Shown one piece after another: positions 20,314 to 31,660 of a stretch of DNA of 64,000 bases. A program made the position numbers and the translations under genes. The DNA comes from Gnetum montanum. Lineage: Eukaryota > Streptophyta > Gnetopsida > Gnetales > Gnetaceae. The notes under the pieces were generated by a model. It was not told where the DNA came from. It did no database searches and saw nothing but the letters and a program-made list of their open reading frames with translations. Within the stretch, counting starts at the first letter, position 1. Each line of letters begins with the position of its first letter. The stretch covers positions 82,687-146,686 of the forward strand of contig MNCI01033649.1 of the NCBI GenBank assembly GCA_015680685.1, written 5' to 3'.

Positions 20314-20760
20314 CGGTGCATGTGGTAGGCTCTAAATGACAGCAGTTACTACCCTATGCAAACTATAGTAAGCAGTCTCTCTCTTCCACTCTCTCACTTC
20401 CTCTCTCTCTCTCTCTATGGTGGCAGTGTTGCAGGCACTATATGTACAGATAGCAGTCAGCAGCGGTAACTATGGTAGGTAGTTAGTGGACACCACTGGC
20501 AGTGGCAGTAGGAGATTAGGGAGAAGTTTACAATTTATTAGTTATTGTATTTTATTTAACTCTTGAAATTCAAGACAATCATTCAATTTAAACTCTCTTG
20601 ATTTTCAGTTTAATTTACCTTTTTCTGGAATGTCACATAGCCCTCTCCTACTAAGACTATTCTTAGGTTTCTGTACCCATATGGGAGGCATCCTAGGCAA
20701 TAGTCTTCTTAAACAAATTTTTCTCCTAGTGTTGGTGCATCTAAAATTTATGCATCAACA
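20314..20760 (+). repeat. 5' LTR of family B, second part
   Basis: Continuation of the LTR interrupted at 10851. The stretch CATGTGGTAGGCTCTAAATGAC matches the end of the first ~435-bp internal unit (near 10410-10435) and the 3' LTR around 27480-27560. It ends GCATCAACA at 20760, the inverse of TGTTGATG at 8838. It contains a CT microsatellite around 20380-20416. Confidence 0.85.
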
Positions 20761-20766
20761 CATTTT

Positions 20767-20784
20767 TGGCACTAGAAGTAGAGC
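20767..20784 (+). other. Presumed primer binding site of family B
   Basis: TGGCACTAGAAGTAGAGC begins six bases after the LTR end. TGG is the normal start of a tRNA complement and the position is right. The priming tRNA could not be assigned with confidence; the site differs clearly from the tRNA-Asp type of family A. Confidence 0.5.
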
Positions 20785-21352
20785 CTATTTTTCTTTGACC
20801 ATTGTTTTCCATTTTCAAAAAATTATCAATTTTCTATCCTTTTTTGATTCCTATTTTTATTTTCAAAAAATTTCATTTTCCTTGTTTTGTTCTTGTCTCA
20901 AAATTTTTGTTCCTTTAAATTTTATTTCCCTTTCTTGTAAACCTTTATCTCCAAACCCTTTATTTTTTTCCTTTTTTAAAAAAAAAATTAACATTTTCTC
21001 TTTCTTAAAAATTTTCATTTTCCTTGAAACCCTTTTTTCCTAGCCCCACATTTTATTTTTAGATCTATGTTTTGGTGGTCCTTACCTAAATCCTAACTTG
21101 GGTGAGGTGATTTTATTTAATTATTTAATTTTAAATTTATTTTTTTGAAATTTTTCATTTTATTATTTTCCTTTAAAATTTTATAAGTATTGCAATTTCA
21201 TACATTTATTTTTCTTTTAAATAAAAAAATATTTTTTTAAAATACCATATTTTAGTGTTTTTATCAAAAAAATTAGTATTGCAATATTTCTTTTCCTTTT
21301 ACTTAATTTTATAGTTTTAGTTTAACATTTATATTCTGTAATTTTTCATTTT
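20785..21352 (+). other. T-rich leader of family B
   Basis: Very T-rich, low-complexity sequence between the primer site and gag. The long plus-strand frame at 20630-21043 is an artefact of T/TTC-rich composition (Phe/Leu/Ser runs), not a protein of known type. Confidence 0.6.
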
Positions 21353-22093
21353 ATGAGAAAACTCTCCTATGCCCTTAGTGGACCAACTACATGTCACTTT
21401 ATATTAAGGAAACAAAGAGCTTCACATTTCCCAAGTTTTATTTTTAGGAGAACTCGAACTATGATGGTAGCCAATCAACCCCTGAATCCCTTAGTAAGCA
21501 AGCTCTTTAACTTTGTTAATTATCATAACATCCCAAAATCACTCCAAAACATAAACTTGTTCTATGACTTCACAATCCCTACTAGTGATGCCTGCCAACA
21601 TATACAATGTTTCGAAACCTTACTAGGGATCTATAACATTATACAAAACAACATAAAATGTAGGGTATTTATGACAACTTTTAGGAGCAAAGCCATCCAA
21701 TGGTTTTTTATGCTCCCTAATGCCTCCATTAGCTCATGGCAAGAATTCAAAAATAAGTTCTTGCTTCAATTCGACAAGTTCACTAGCTTGGCCATAGCAT
21801 CAAGAAATTTCACAAGCTTGAGGAAAATACCTAGGGAAAATATTTGGGATTACAACCTAAGATTCTTTCACCAACTTGCCTATGTGCCAAATGAGATGCG
21901 TTTGCAACTTGATGGCATCCTCAAGTTTTACTTGTCCACCATTGACCCATTCTTTACCTATGCCATCAAATCTAATCCCAACATAATAGAAATATATGAA
22001 GCAATGTCTAAAGTTGTCAAGTTAGAACAAATTACCCTCATGAATAGTATACAAACCCAATTTGGGATGATGCGTGTTAGTAATCCTATGTAA
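21353..22093 (+). pseudogene. Gag remnant of family B
   Basis: The frame of 246 codons includes a retrotransposon gag domain at about residues 90-200: CRVFMTTFRSKAIQWFFMLP, then SWQEFKNKFLLQF and a NIWDYNLRFFHQL segment, the standard 'AxxWFxxLPxxSIxSWxxFxxxFxxxF' pattern. It would make the particle protein. The usual upstream Met is unclear, and beyond 22093 the coding sense continues with stops to about 23000, so the protein is broken. It precedes the protease, in Ty3/gypsy order. Confidence 0.8.
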
Positions 22094-23079
22094 TCTAACC
22101 CTTTACCAACTTTCCCAATGACCAATACTATGCTCTAAACTCTTATTTCCCTTCAAATGACCCAACCTAAAAATAGTTATTTTCAAGGTCTCACATCTTC
22201 TTCATTCTTTCCATCTAACACTAGTCTAAATGATGACCAATCGAAGGCCTTAATTCAATCTATCATAAACCCAAACGGGATATCTAATCCTATTGAACCT
22301 CCAACTCAAACATAAAAACCAAATGACCTAGATGTTAACTTCACTACAAAAACTTTCCAATGAAGTAGTTGAATTAAAGTGAAACAACAACAAGGTTCCT
22401 ATATAATCTGACAAGCCAAGTTCATCAATCAATGATGAGTATTATCACCTCCATAATATAAGGTAACATTCCAAGAGGACTTGTCCTCAATTTTTAGCAC
22501 TATATGGTGACAATGCCTAAAGTCAACAAAATGGAAAATCCCCTATTATGGTCTTTAATGTGCCTCATAAAATAAAAAAAAAAAGGTTTTCTCATTAGAA
22601 CAAGTTATGGTAAGCGATCGCAACCCACATAATTCTTACTATCGTAGACTTAGTGACATTGTGAACACCACAAAACAACAAACTAGGAATGATCTGTATA
22701 CTCCTCCAAATAGAAGAGCTCCTAATCAAAACAACTCAACTGGGTCATCCCAAACAAATGCTTCACAATGAACAAATCCTCCTTCTATACTTAGAAGAAC
22801 TCTACCTCAACAAGAAGTCAAAGATGAACATAAGACTTATGATCTAGTTGAGGATTTAAAAAGAATTAAAGCCAACATTTCAATGTATGATTTTCTACAC
22901 TTTAATGAAATGAAAGAGTTGATTTAGAATATAGTTCATATGCCTAAAAAAAGAAAATCCCCAATCCCCGAAAGGCAAGTTCACTTCATAGAAAGTCTTA
23001 ATGTATTATCAGTATAGAATGCAAAAAACTCCATGTCAAGCAAGAAAGATCAACCTCCTTTCCTGATTACTTTGATTAT

Positions 23080-23474
23080 TTTAGAAAAGAATGTCCACAA
23101 TTGTTTGATGGATTCCATTGCAACTATTAGTGTCATGCCACTTGAGGTATGTAAGACTTTAGGAGCATAAATGATAACTACAAATGAAAAGTGTAATACA
23201 ACTTGACGGGTCTAATGTACCTATAGTAGGGTCACTAAAAGGAGTGAAAGTGCAACTTAAACAATACCATATATCTACATGTTACATGGATATCTCAATA
23301 GTTGACATGTCACCCACTTATGATGTGTTGTTATCTAGGACTTTTGAAGCCAAGTTTGGGGGCTTCATTAGGTTAGATTTCTTAGAACTATTAATCCCTA
23401 TCAAAGGAAAATATAAATATATGATTATAGCTAGAGAACCCTTTTATAAGCAAGTTGTAATGACTTTTGATTAG
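23080..23474 (+). pseudogene. Aspartic protease remnant of family B
   Basis: At 23105-23160 the translation reads LMDSIATISVMPLEVCKTL: the active-site Asp codon is 23111-23113, but the Gly of D-S-G is replaced by Ile. After a stop and frameshift, the frame 23184-23474 gives the rest of the domain, with DVLLSRTFEAKFGG and a hydrophobic C-terminal strand, the pattern of Tat/Ogre-type proteases. The enzyme would process Gag-Pol. It is inactive here. Confidence 0.7.
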
Positions 23475-24059
23475 CAAAATTAATCTTTGGAGAATCAAAA
23501 CACTAATGTTTACATTGGAGTTATTGAAAAATGAGGATGTCAAACATGTTATAAATGACCATGTAAGTGAAATTACAAAAAAAAATCCTATCTCTCATAC
23601 AGATTCCACCTAACCCTATCAAACTTCTAGAGAAGGTGAAGAAATCTATGAAGATGCCTTGCCTTATCAACAACATGATGGATTTCTTCTAAATGACCTA
23701 GGACCTTTAAGGAAGGACAAAGATATAAATGAGATTCCAACCATCAAAACATTAGAAGGTGTGCCAAATTTTGATGACACATCCATGAAACACGTTCCTA
23801 GGGAAGCTGTATTTGATGACTTACCAAGACCTAGACTTGTTAGACTTGAGATTCAATCTAAAATTATCCATCTTATAAAACATTCAATTTGGGCATCAAA
23901 TTTACTGCTTGATAGAAAATGAATGAGGAAATTAAGATTATATCTTAACTTTTGCAATCTTAAAATTGTTAAATGATGGCTTAACAAGAAATATGTAGGT
24001 AATGTCTTAAAAATAGAAGATTAAGTCCTAAAAATAGGTAGAGCATTTGGTGGAATAAG
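23475..24059 (+). other. Deletion junction zone of family B (polymerase region missing)
   Basis: Only ~0.6 kb separates the protease from the integrase C-terminus, where an autonomous element has about 3 kb of reverse transcriptase, RNase H and integrase core. A frame at 23659-23922 is Asp/Lys/Pro-rich, like the linker between protease and reverse transcriptase. No YxDD-type motif, RNase H or DDE segment was found. Confidence 0.65.
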
Positions 24060-24210
24060 TCTTTGGAGTAAGTTCTCTCCTATGTTGTTAGGCCTATTTG
24101 AAGTTATAGATGTCATTGGCCCCAATGTGTACAAAATTATTGACATGCAAGGACATAAGTTACATAGGGATTTGAATGCATTTCATTTGAAGCATTTCTA
24201 CTTAGGTGCC
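24060..24210 (+). pseudogene. Integrase C-terminal fragment of family B
   Basis: The translation FEVIDVIGPNVYKIIDMQG, then HRDLNAFHLKHFYLG, is the small C-terminal domain of Ty3/gypsy integrases ('GPYxVxxVxxNGAYxLxDxxG..NxxxLKxYY'). It lacks a chromodomain after it. It lies in frame for only about 50 codons. Confidence 0.7.
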
Positions 24211-25535
24211 CCATGTGGACATTTGGTAGGTTCTTAGTTGCATGTTTTCTTCCCCTTCACCATGCATTTCATTTGTATATGGTTGCATTTCCATACTTTA
24301 TTTGCATTTCCATCATTTATTTTTTAGCATATTGGTTTGATTCTTTCTTTTCATATGATTTTAATAATCATTATGGTTGTTTGAGTTACTAGACATTGGG
24401 TCATCAAAAAACTATTGAAAAATAATGTTAGTAATGCTTTATATGATATATCTCGGTATTATAACCTCCTTCATATTATATGTTCTAATAATGCTATGAT
24501 TCTTCCCAACCTTTTTCAAAGTGTTAGTTAAATTGGTTATGTTTGATTATGGAGGATAGGATTTATGCCAACTTATCATGTTATCATCATGATCATGTGA
24601 ATGTATGATATGTCACATTGGAGAATGGTTGTTTGCAATTACTAGGTGACCTTGGAAAATTCCATTTTCCCTCTCCTAAGCCCTAGCCCTCAAGTGTGAT
24701 GATCCATGGCTACCCTATGATCAATAGGGTAAAGTGTGTTCATCTTCACCTGAGAACCCTTAGCCACCTAGGAAACCTACTATGATGCCATTAAATTATA
24801 ATTAAAGGCACATACATGAGGGTTGAATTGCACCAAGGGCAAAGTTCCAAATGGACTATGTGCTTTGGTAGTGTAACTAATTGGCCAAACTCCTCTTGGA
24901 ATTCCTAACTCAAGAATGAAGTATACCATGAGAAAAGTTTTCTTAATAATAATAATAATAATAATGAGAACCATGTTCATTAATAGTGTAATAAGTTCTT
25001 GAGTGTGATGGGGTCTGGTAGTAATTCTTATCCTAACCTCATTTTCCATTTTTGAATCTATTTTTTCAAAATTAAAAAGAAAAAAGAAAAAAGAAAAGCA
25101 AATAATCCATTTTCACCCATTCCCATGCAAAAATAAAAAATCCCAAGAAAATATCCAAAAGTTGTGGCTATCCATGATCTAACATGAGCTTTTCCTCCTC
25201 ATTAAGTTTAGCATAGGTATTGGGCTCAAAGTAGTTCACCTACTTTTTACTTTTACCTTGTGAGAAGATTGGGAATGAAATCTTAATTATATATATACAT
25301 ATATGTAATTAAAATAATAAATTATATATTTGGATTAATAAGATGATGTGATGAGGTTGGCCCACATCTAGTTCTCTTTTGATTATATGGTTATTTTTAA
25401 TCATGTTTAGATTAGTATAGTTTACTTTTAAATTTCAATTTGTCCATTTTGTGATGTTTTTTATTACATCTCCTTTAAAATTTCTATGGTCTTGTTATCA
25501 TTGCACTTGCATGCAATTAAATTTTTGGGGCTAAG
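24211..25535 (+). other. 3' non-coding region of family B and polypurine tract
   Basis: No domain recognised. Contains an (AAT)n microsatellite at about 24948-24966 and AT-rich runs near 25290. The last bases before the 3' LTR, TTTTTGGGGCTAAG (25522-25535), are the presumed polypurine tract that primes plus-strand DNA. Confidence 0.55.
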
Positions 25536-27905
25536 TATTAATATCAATCTCACCCATGATAGGCACAACACCATGATCAACAACCTCAATCTTCAACAAA
25601 CTATTGATTGTGGCAAAAAAGAGAATGAGATTGATATCTACAATTAGCATTCTATCAATTCAATACATACATTCAAAGAATTATAGACCATTGCAATATC
25701 TCAATTGAATTAAGAATTTCTTGACCTAAAAATGACTCTAAGAAAAAAATAACTCAACAATAGCATTACCTTATTCTTTGTAAACAATATTTAACAATCC
25801 TAGGGTGCCATATGCATTTTTCTATTTCTAGTAGTTATGTGGTTGTGCTATTCTTTGTAATAACATTTGTAATATTGGGTTGGCACCTGCATTGCATCAT
25901 GGTGTGTTGGTCTCTCTAAATATTAATTTACTAAATACCTAATTTATTAAAAAAAACCATTTTTGGATTTAGTTTCTCATACATTATTCAAACTAAGATC
26001 CTTGTCACGTGATTTTTATAGTTAAAATACCTCTTCCACCTATTTTTGATCATCTAATCTATTAGCTAAGAAAAATTTCTTTGATGTCTAGAAATGAATT
26101 GATAGTTAGCTTTGTTTTTTTTTTTTTTTTTTGTAGTAATCGATAGCAAGACATGAATCATTTGTGGTAGGCATTACGTGGGGAGATGGTTCAAGAGTTA
26201 CCTAGAAAACATCAGTTGCAACAAGCATGTGATAGAGACATGGCTATAAAGGTGGTAGACATGGAGATGAGTTGCATAATGACTAAGGAAAGTGGATGAC
26301 ATGACAGTTGTGGCAGTGGGATCATTCTCTCTTTTGGTGGGTAACCCTCTCTCTCCCTACGATGGTAGGCTAGAATGTGGATGACAAGTTAGAACATGGG
26401 GTGTTACATGTATTGTGGGTGAAACAGATGCCATTGATGATGGACATGGTGGGCTGCAGCCTATAAAAGGGATTAGAAATTAGAAGCATAGGTGGGGGCA
26501 TTAGGGTCTATGGGACATAGAGAACCAAGGCAGATGGATTTGGTGGCCTTCTTCTGCTCTAATAGGGTATCACTAAATGGTCTGTAGTGAATGATAGTCA
26601 GTAGTGGTGGATGTGTATGAGCACATTAGGTTCTATTTTTTTCTTTCAAATAGTGGCACTAGCTGCTGCATGTGGGAAACATGTCTATAGAATGCATCAA
26701 GCAACCACCTTCTCTCTATCTCTCTCTAGCATGTGGTAGGAGCCATAGCCAATGCAGTTCAACACATTTGCATCATGCGAATGGTGATAGCTATGAGCAA
26801 TCCTTGACAGGCATTGTAGATGTACACATGCTTGAGTAGTAGGCATCGGGAACAACATATGGTACTAGGCACTAGGCATGACACATGGTGCTACATAGTA
26901 CCATGAAATGTGGCCTGTGGTAGTTGTGATAGTGATTGGTTGTGAAGCAATGACACCTTCCAAGTTGTAGTGCATAACATAGGGGTAAAGTGCATATTAG
27001 TCGATAGGTGCTCTCTCACTCTCTCTCATCACCCCTCTCTCTATGGTAGCTTGACAGCAACATGCACAATAGGCTCTAAAGGACTACAATTGTTGCCCTA
27101 TGTGAACTATAGTAGGCAATCTTTCTCTTCCTCTCTCTCACTATTGTCTCTCTCTCTTTGGAACATGGCAACAACCATAGCCAATACAAGTTAGTGTGTT
27201 TGCATTGCATGAATGAAAACAGCTACGAGTGATGCATGATAGGCATGATAGACATGTGCACGTTTGACCAATAGGTAGTAGGAATGGCATGTGGTGCTAG
27301 GTAGTAGGCACAACATGTGGTTTTGTGTAGTATCATAGAATGTGACACATGGCAATTATGGCAATGGTTGGTTGCAAAGTAGTGGTGCCTGCAAAGCTGT
27401 AGTGTAGAGCATAGGGGTGGAGTGCATCTTAGTTGATGGGTGCTCTCTTCTTCTCTCTTACTTCCTCTTTCTCTCTCTATGATGGCATGATGGCAATGAA
27501 CATGGTAAGATTTCACATGAACTATAGTAAGTAGTCTCTCACTTCCTCTCTCTTTCTCTCTATAGTGGTGACAATGAAGGTAGTGTATGTATAGATAGTA
27601 GTCAGCAATGGCAATTGTAGTATGCAGTCAGTGGGCACCATTAGTAGTAGCAATAAGAGATCAGGGAAAAGTTTACAATTTATTAGTTACTATATTTTAT
27701 TTTAGTCTTGAAATTCTAGATAGTCATTCAATTTAAACTCTTCAAATTTTTAGTTTAATTTACCTTTTTTTAAAATGTCACATAGCCCTCTCCAGCTGAG
27801 ACTATTCTTGAGTTTTTATACCCATACGAGAGGTGCCCTAGGTAATAGTCTCCTCAAATGAGTTTTTCTCCCAGTGTTGGTGCATCCAAAATTTATGCAT
27901 CAATA
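25536..27905 (+). repeat. 3' LTR of family B (2370 bp)
   Basis: Colinear with the 5' LTR (8838-10851 plus 20314-20760). Its ends have decayed by transitions: TATTAATA instead of TGTTGATG, and CATCAATA instead of CATCAACA. TATA box at 26462-26469; internal ~435-bp duplication (26909 and 27341); CT microsatellites around 27010-27150 and 27440-27560; a run of T at 26106-26122. Followed by the target duplication ATGGG. Confidence 0.9.
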
Positions 27906-28006
27906 ATGGGTATAACATCCTAAATGAATAAACATGAAGAAATGCTAGCCGCATTTCCTTGTAACAAAAACCACAAAGATGATGCCACTTACAATTATTT
28001 GCAGGA

Positions 28007-29640
28007 TGTAGAAAAATAGGACCTTTAAAGGCCTTTGTGGGTCAGCTACTAAATGCACCCCCCCCCCTCCCATAGTGTTTGAAAAAAAAATTGTAGAAGT
28101 GCATTTATTCATTGAAAGTTGTAATTTCCAAGTATTTACTGATCACCAGAAGAACTGTGTGTTTTGGAGGGGCCTACAAGTGAAATGCCACTAGCAATCC
28201 CTAGTAGTCTATTGCAAAACATTATTGAAAGACTTCTATGCCACTAGAAGCATCCATGCAAGGGAGAATGTGAGCTTCCAATGGTTGGTAGGCTTTTGGA
28301 AGCCCCTACAAGCTAGCTACTAAACACATCCCCTCATAGTGTTTGGTTAAAGTGCTCTAGAAGTGCATCTATTCACTAAAAGTTATGATTTCCAAGTATT
28401 TGCTTATTGCCAAAAGAACCATGTGTTGTAGTGGGATTTAGAATAGGACTACCACTAGTAGTCCCTCACAGTCTATTGTAGAGAACTGTTGGATGTCTTT
28501 TGTGCCACCTGAAACATTCATGCAAGTGTGAATGCATGCTTCTGGTGGCTGGTAGGCTTTTGAAAGCCCTATAGGGAGGTTGCTAAATGCACCTCTTATA
28601 GTGTTTAGAAAAAGTTCTTCGAAAGTGCTTTTGTTCATTAGAAGTTGCAATTTCCAAGTATTTACTGATTGCCAAAAGAACTACACATTTTGGAGGGTCC
28701 TATGATTGGATGTGAGTGGACTACCACTAGCAGTCCCTTGTAGTCTATTAAAAAACATTGCTGGAAGTATTCCATGCCATTGAAAACATCTATGCAAGGG
28801 AGAATGTGTGCTTCTAGTGGTTGGTAGGTTTTTGAAAGCCCCTACAGGCTAGCTGCTAGATGCACCCCTTTGCAGTCTTTGGAGAAAAACGTTTTAGAAG
28901 CACATTTTTTCACTAGAAGCTATGATTTTCTAGTATTTGCTGATCATTGGAAGAACTGTACATTTCGATGGGGCCTACAAGAGGATTGCCACTAGTAGTC
29001 CCTTGCAGTCTATTGCAAAGCACTATTGGATGTCTTCTGTGCCACTAGAAGCACCTATGCAAGGGTAAATGCATGCTTCTAGTGATTGGTAGGCTTCTAG
29101 AAGCCTTGCAAGAAGTCTACTAAATGCATCCCCAAGTAGTGTTTGGAAATAGTGCTTTGGAGATGCATCTATTCACTGGAAGTTACATTTTCCAAGTATT
29201 TGCTAATTGTAAAAGAACCATGCTTTTTGGTAGTGCCTATAAGAGGACATGTACTAGCAATCCCTCATAGTCTATTGTAAAACATTACTGGAAGTCTTCC
29301 ATGCCATTGAAAGCATCCATGCAAGGGTGAATGCATGCTTCCAATGATTAGTAGCCTTCCAGAAGCCCTATGAGGAGGCTACTAAACACACCTATTCATA
29401 GTATTTGGTAAAAGCACTCCAAAAGCATGGTTGTTCACTACAAGTTGCGATTTCTAAGTATCTGCTAATCATCAGAAGAACTATGTGTTTTGAAGGGGCA
29501 TGCGAGAGGACTGCTATTGGTAGTTTCTTGTAGTCTATTGTAAAGCACTACTAGAAGTCTTTCCTACCACTAGAAGCTAGAGTGAATGTAGGCTTTTAGT
29601 AGATGGTAGGCTTCTAGAATCCTCTATGGAGTGGCTACGA
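28007..29640. repeat. Satellite array, ~264-bp unit, about six copies
   Basis: The landmark (C)ATAGTGTTTGG, or a close variant, recurs at 28071, 28335, 28597, 28871, 29135 and 29397, at intervals of 264, 262, 274, 264 and 262 bases. Each unit also has, in the same order, TTTCCAAGTATTTGCTGAT, ACTAGTAGTCCCT, CAGTCTATTG, ATGCAAGGG and GTAGGCTTTTGGAAGCCCC-type blocks. The copies differ by many substitutions. It begins about 100 bases after the family B element and ends where the order breaks near 29640. No protein coding is evident. Confidence 0.9.
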
Positions 29641-29969
29641 GTTACAATACATTATAGTGTTATATTTATATACTGCAAAAGGTTGCATGATGTAGTGGGT
29701 TGCACTGGCTAGAAAGAATTATATATTCTGCAAACGAATTGAAATTACTAACCCAAGTTTTATATTGCAACATTATGGCCAATAAAAGAGAAGTATCACA
29801 AACAAGGTTCATGTTGATTTTTGAGGTATATATAAATGTTGATTTTACTTCGTAAGTTATGTTTGTCAATTATCATGTTTGGAGATTTTGGAATTATTGT
29901 TTGAGTTAGTGACCAAAAAAATTTTTCATTTAGATGAAAGGAAGGTGAGAATATGCTAGTTTCTAAGAA

Positions 29970-31660
29970 ACATCATGAAAATAAGAAATACAAGATCCAC
30001 CAATTGGCCCTTTTTGAAAAAATGAAATAATATGGTTCTCTTTCTATGAGGATGCCTTTGCTTGGATATACAAAGAAAGAGTGAACAATTTCATTGTAGG
30101 AAAATAGAGAAATGAAATGTTTCCTTGCAAATTTTTCTATAGGAAGAAAAACTAGTACAAATGGAAAAAGAAACTTACTTCTGATTAACCACTACACTTA
30201 TCGTACATGGTAGGTTTTCTTGAATCTTTGATGTCCTCACCAATGTTTATTAAATATTTTGTATAATGCATATTAGCAGAGTACTGTCTAATATCCATGC
30301 ATATACATGAATTAATTATCATTATTTATATGGCCCAAATGTTACCATAGGGGTGGCACCTAAGGAAGAAAGAAAAAGAAACAAGATTGGTGGAAAGACT
30401 GGTTATTAATGTAATTTCATAGTTTGCGTTATGCATGGCATTGTCCATGTTGCATGCATTATATATAATGAAATGAATCATGTTGACATGTCAAGAACTT
30501 ATTGTCATGGCTTTCTTGATCCCATTTCAGATAAAAGAGATGCTCAGTCAATACATAGTTTNTTATTAGAAACCATGTATTAAGAAAACTTTGTAGTGCA
30601 ATTGGCTCATTTTTCTAATATAAATGGTATTTTTCTAAATAGCTCCATCTTCACATAGTCATGGCTTTTAATTCATACTACAATGGACTACCTGTAGCAT
30701 GGGTGATCTCCTGTAGGTGTATAGAGAGGGATGTCACTACTTGGTTTTCTAAATTGAAGAGGAGATGCAAGTCCTAAGAGCCATGATGGACAATAAATGC
30801 TTTCATGCTAGATGATTCAAAAGTTAAAATGAGTACAATCATGTAATAGTTAAAACACTAAAATTTATTGTGTTATTTTAAAGTTGAGTTCAAAACATGG
30901 AGATATTAGAATTGAATATGTAACATTATCTAAAATCTTTAGGTTTGTATTTGGTTGTTGTATTTTTCTATGCATTTGGCATGTTTGAAGGACATGGAGG
31001 AAGAACTTGGAAATCAAGGTTAGAGATTTGACAATGAGAAAGGCAATGATGACACATTTAAAATTTATTATGAATGAATGCAAAACTCCTATGGATGTTG
31101 TTCTGGAAATTAACAAGTTTGTTAATGAGCATCAAAAGAATGCTCATTTCATAAGTTACCTAAAGAGCTAGTGGGTAAATGGAGATAAATTTCATAAGTA
31201 TATATTTACTTGATGTTTCAATTGCTATATTAACAAATTTAGATTATATGTTCCATTGTTGTTTTGTTAGAATGGGTTCAAATGTTCATTTCTCAGGGAT
31301 GTGGGCAATAGACTATCATGATATTCCACATTCTCAACAACACACAAATAATGTTGTGGAGTCCTATCATGGATTTTTAAAAGGAAAATTCTTTAGAGAT
31401 ATTAGAAATAGGAAATACCATCTCATTGATTAACTAATATGGGCTTTGACAAAGGTATAGCTATATTACTAGAACAATGAAAGACTTAAAGCTATAGGAT
31501 ATCTAATAAATAGAACCAATGGGAAAATTAATAAGAAGCCATGAAAAAGGTTATTGAAATCTATGATGACAATTGCAAACAATTCTTGGATAAAGAAGAT
31601 GAATATCTTGTGTGGAGTCAAAATTCTTTGAAATGGGACACTTGGTACAAGATGTTCAAG
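29970..31660 (+). pseudogene. MULE-type (Mutator-like, SWIM family) transposase remnant
   Basis: MULE transposases excise and insert DNA elements through a DDE-type domain. Conserved pieces appear in order on the plus strand. About 30035-30110 gives YGSLSYEDAFAWIYKE. From the ATG at 30661 comes MAFNSYYNGLPVAWVISC, then a WFSKLKRRC piece and a FMLDDS piece near 30810, matching the 'F.N.GIPVAWII...FI.DDA' core. At 31080-31160 lies a helical segment ending FISYLKS. At 31300-31433 is MWAIDYHDIPHSQQHTNNVV, followed by ESYHGFLKGKF, the hallmark TNN..ESYH..LK motif. About 31540-31660 gives KWDTWYKMF. Stops and frameshifts separate the pieces. No SWIM zinc finger or terminal inverted repeats were identified. 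Confidence 0.7.

Larger units (their letters stand above)
8838..27905 (+). mobile_element. Family B Ty3/gypsy LTR retrotransposon, interrupted by a nested element
   Basis: The ends are TGTTGATG (8838) and CATCAATA (27905, decayed from CATCAACA), flanked by a perfect 5-bp target duplication ATGGG at 8833-8837 and 27906-27910. The 5' LTR is 8838-10851 continued at 20314-20760; the 3' LTR is 25536-27905. Between them (20761-25535) are a primer site, gag, protease and the C-terminal end of integrase in the correct order, but reverse transcriptase, RNase H and the integrase core are missing. The net length without the nested element is about 9.6 kb. The plus-strand insertion at 10852-20313 lies inside the 5' LTR and is therefore younger. 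Confidence 0.9.

Noticed and set aside
20630-21043. 137-codon plus-strand ORF after the family B LTR
   Set aside because: Phe/Leu/Ser-rich by-product of T-rich leader DNA; not related to any known domain, and gag starts later.
26106-26122. Poly-T as a retroposon tail on the minus strand
   Set aside because: It sits inside the family B LTR and expands a short T run present at 9408-9414 in the other LTR; no SINE or LINE body adjoins.
28007-29640. Tandem gene family or segmental gene array
   Set aside because: The ~264-bp units have no conserved reading frame and spacing that varies by non-multiples of three.
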